In this document: positions 62,205-64,000 of the stretch, one piece after another
How positions within the stretch are numbered: the first letter of the stretch is position 1
Layout: every line of letters starts with the position of its first letter
NCBI RefSeq assembly: GCF_019402665.1
Contig: NZ_VSST01000017.1
Coordinates: 56,544 to 120,543 of the forward strand
Direction: 5' to 3'
DNA length: 64,000 bases
From: Bradyrhizobium canariense
GTDB taxonomy: Bacteria; Pseudomonadota; Alphaproteobacteria; Rhizobiales; Xanthobacteraceae
Notes under the pieces: model-generated
Told to the model about the DNA's origin: nothing
Seen by the model: the letters and a program-made list of their open reading frames with translations, nothing else
Database searches by the model: none
Made by a program: the position numbers and the translations under genes

Positions 62205-62799
62205 CCAGGCGCTTTGTCGAGCGGCCATTTTCGGCCCGCCGGTCACGCTGGCGGCCATACGGCGAAGGCCGCAGCGGGTGGTTAAATCGCTGCGGCCCCG
62301 CGTGGTCAAATGAAGCCGGGTCAAAAGGACCAAGTGAAATATGCAGCCAGCCCCGGTGCAGAAAATTCTGCCCCAGCATGGTCTCGTTTGCAAATACAAT
62401 TCGGTAGAACCGAAATCCCTGCAGTGGGCATTTTGTTCCAAGAACGGAACGATATTGCTATTCTCCCGCGAACCGGAGCTTGGCGCGTGCGAAACCACGA
62501 ACCTAAGCAGTGGGACCGAGGGCGAGGTACAGACGCTGATCAAAATGATCAAGGGAGGGTCGAGATCGCGACCGAGCTTGGGAGGTATATCGCGTCCGTC
62601 AAACGTGTGGCCGCGGGTATGGCCTTTTGCTGCGAAGCGCAAGGAGCGCTGCACAAAGACGCAGACGTATCAGCCGCTTGTAGAATCGCACTATTCTGAC
62701 TCAGCCAAACCTTACGGGGAAAGCAGGGAATGGTTAGGCCCGGCGCATCATACCGGACTAGGACGCGTCGGGCCGCGACTCCGCAATCGCGCACAATTA
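62205..62799. other. Gap with long but unconvincing open frames
   Basis: Three overlapping long frames (two forward, one reverse) cover this region, but none shows a domain, a good start or consistent codon use. I see no supported gene here. Confidence 0.4.
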
Positions 62800-62913
62800 C
62801 TACGGAAGGCACGTGGCAATAGCGAGAACGATATCGGCGCCGAATTCTCCGGAATAAACCGAAATCAGAAATCCCGCGGCCAGAGCAGCTACAATCACTT
62901 TGAGTGTCAGCAT
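62800..62913 (-). CDS. Very small membrane peptide
   Basis: The 37-residue peptide starts MLTLKVIVAALAAGFLISVY and ends GEFGADIVLAIATCLP, essentially one membrane helix plus a hydrophobic tail. ATG 62913 is preceded by GTGGAGATGTCAA, a reasonable ribosome site. Similar tiny proteins are common in this genus. Function is unknown. Confidence 0.45.
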   Translation of the reverse strand: MLTLKVIVAALAAGFLISVYSGEFGADIVLAIATCLP

Positions 62914-63232
62914 TTGACATCTCCACTTAAGTCGCGCGGACAAAAGTCGGCTCGGTCTTTTTCCAGGGTGCTTCGCGGGTCCAGCAGACAGTTTCATTCA
63001 CTGAGTTGTTATCCCGGGCGTGCCGCGGTCCAGCCTAGCGGCCCTCAAGCCAACCAGCCCCTGCCGGTGCACTCGACCGGGGCTGCGCAGGTGGATGGCG
63101 GGAGGCTCAGATGTGAGGTGTCGCCCACCGCCGACGTCCGGCCGCTGGCGAAGGGATGCACATTCCGAGGATGAGAAACATGGCGAGCACGCGCATTTTG
63201 GTTTCTTCTGACCAGGACCCTTTAGCTATTTG
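62914..63232. other. Gap, nothing supported
   Basis: About 320 bases. No domain, RNA gene or clear terminator is seen. Confidence 0.4.
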
Positions 63233-63475
63233 CTATCTCACGTGCATTTTCTCGACGATCGAATAGAGCAGCATGAAGATCGGCAAGAAGACGAAGAACC
63301 AAACGGCCTCCGGTTCGACCCGGGAAAATTCGCGGTTGGGATCTGTTTCAGTGCCGAACGGCACAGGTGCCACAGGCGGCTTTGGACGCCTGCGTTTTAC
63401 CGCTCGGCTTAGCAGCCGTCGAGTCGCTGGTTCGTCGGACGGCGGATCGCTTGCGCGTCGGCTCTGGTTCGTCAC
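63233..63475 (-). CDS. Small protein with C-terminal membrane helix
   Basis: The 80-residue protein has a basic, Pro-rich N-terminal part (AVKRRRPKPPVAPVPFGTET) and a C-terminal membrane helix (AVWFFVFLPIFMLLYSIVEK) ending at HVR, the layout of a tail-anchored protein. The start is GTG 63475, four bases after the stop of the upstream gene, so the two are probably coupled. I do not recognise a family. Confidence 0.5.
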   Translation of the reverse strand: MTNQSRRASDPPSDEPATRRLLSRAVKRRRPKPPVAPVPFGTETDPNREFSRVEPEAVWFFVFLPIFMLLYSIVEKMHVR

Positions 63476-63479
63476 GACT

Positions 63480-63695
63480 TTAGACCGCGAACATCAGCGG
63501 GTATTTGCGGACCAGTTCGAGGTCAACGTAGCCGGCGGCATTGATCCACTCGTGGGGACAGTAAACTAGCGAGCCAGGGTCGAGCTCTAGGCCATCCCGT
63601 TTTATTGCCTCGCGCGTCCCCAGTCGGCCGGCCCATTGTCTCCGTCCGTTTGGATCAGGTCGCATCGTGTCGAACACGGTGTCGTTTTTCGTCAT
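63480..63695 (-). CDS. Small hypothetical protein
   Basis: The 71-residue protein starts MTKNDTVFDTMRPDPNGRRQ and has GTREAIKRDGLELDPGSLVY, CPHEWINAAGYVDLELVRKY. It is soluble and acidic/basic balanced. ATG 63695 follows CAGGAATTGCG. An ATG at 63794 would add 33 residues without a better ribosome site. It forms a two-gene unit with the tail-anchored protein downstream. Confidence 0.5.
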   Translation of the reverse strand: MTKNDTVFDTMRPDPNGRRQWAGRLGTREAIKRDGLELDPGSLVYCPHEWINAAGYVDLELVRKYPLMFAV

Positions 63696-64000
63696 CGCAA
63701 TTCCTGAGGTGTTGAAACCAATCTTTACGAAATGACCTCCGCTTGACGCCGGTGTTCTCGCCGACAAGTGATATTCGCTTTTGCAGTTGCTCATCTCAAG
63801 CCCGCACAGGTCGTGCTGACCGTCTTCCCTGTCTCACTCTCGCCGTTGCAGGTTGCAGGAGTTTGGCGAAGGGTGGTCCAGAATTGATAGGTGCGGCCGG
63901 ACCAGCCTCGGCACCCGCGGGCTGGAATGGTGGCTACCCGTCTGCTCCTCAGGGTGGGTGGGCCGCCAGCATTGGATCGCTCTCTTCGTCGAGTCAGCGC
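63696..64000. other. Window end, nothing supported
   Basis: About 300 bases to the window edge. No frame with a start or domain is recognised; a gene may begin beyond the edge. Confidence 0.4.

Noticed and set aside
61824..62654. 276-residue minus-strand open frame
   Set aside because: It runs antisense across the PsiF-like pseudogene, has Ser/Arg/Cys-rich random composition and no domain or ribosome site.
62341..63174. 277-residue forward open frame
   Set aside because: No recognisable family and noise-like composition; it overlaps the small membrane peptide on the other strand, which has a better start.

Overview
The window looks like an accessory, insertion-scarred part of an alphaproteobacterial chromosome, most likely Bradyrhizobium or a close relative. 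The grounds are high GC with GC-ending codons, AGGAG-type ribosome binding sites, and many small proteins of a style common in that genus. Family assignments are from recognition of motifs and remembered relatives; no database search was possible.

1-5.4 kb: IS110-family transposase tail, IS3 remnant, decayed small genes, and one intact class III cyclase fused to an alpha/beta hydrolase. 5.4-20.3 kb: an erythritol-type polyol locus. A leftward operon (FGGY kinase, HAD phosphatase, class II aldolase) diverges from an EryD/SorC-like regulator, which is followed rightward by a complete five-gene ABC importer, an EryA-like kinase, a 2-hydroxyacid dehydrogenase, a second class II aldolase and a GlpD-like dehydrogenase. 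The importer has two different ATPases with non-matching defects in their motifs. 20.3-25.8 kb: small hypothetical genes, a broken histidine kinase, an IS5-family fragment and simple repeats.

25.8-38.9 kb is the most unusual part: two divergent export units. Leftward are a 66-residue microcin-like precursor with a double-glycine-type leader, a CvaA/HlyD-like fusion protein, and a CvaB-like C39-peptidase ABC exporter. Rightward are an ECF sigma factor, an Asp-rich protein of 186 residues, a giant Ala-rich repeat protein of 1159 residues with two tandem repeat families and a C-terminus ending Asp-Ala-Ile-Leu, and a PrtD/PrtE-type type I secretion pair. The CvaB-like exporter carries an extra C-terminal tail that is plainly homologous to the Asp-rich protein, and the homology continues past its stop codon in another frame. 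A second copy of the Asp-rich gene has therefore been fused to the exporter and is decaying.

38.9-46 kb: small genes and relics (ECF sigma/NrsF, DUF2235), a PilZ protein, and a second-type short FtsZ beside an HTH/coiled-coil gene. 46-51.1 kb: a leftward Baeyer-Villiger monooxygenase, beta-lactamase-fold esterase and AcoR-like sigma-54 activator, with a sigma-54 promoter and a palindrome upstream. 51.8-52.9 kb: an HTH antitoxin/PIN toxin pair. 53-64 kb: a second class III cyclase, a secreted subtilase, small secreted or membrane proteins and a PsiF-like pseudogene.
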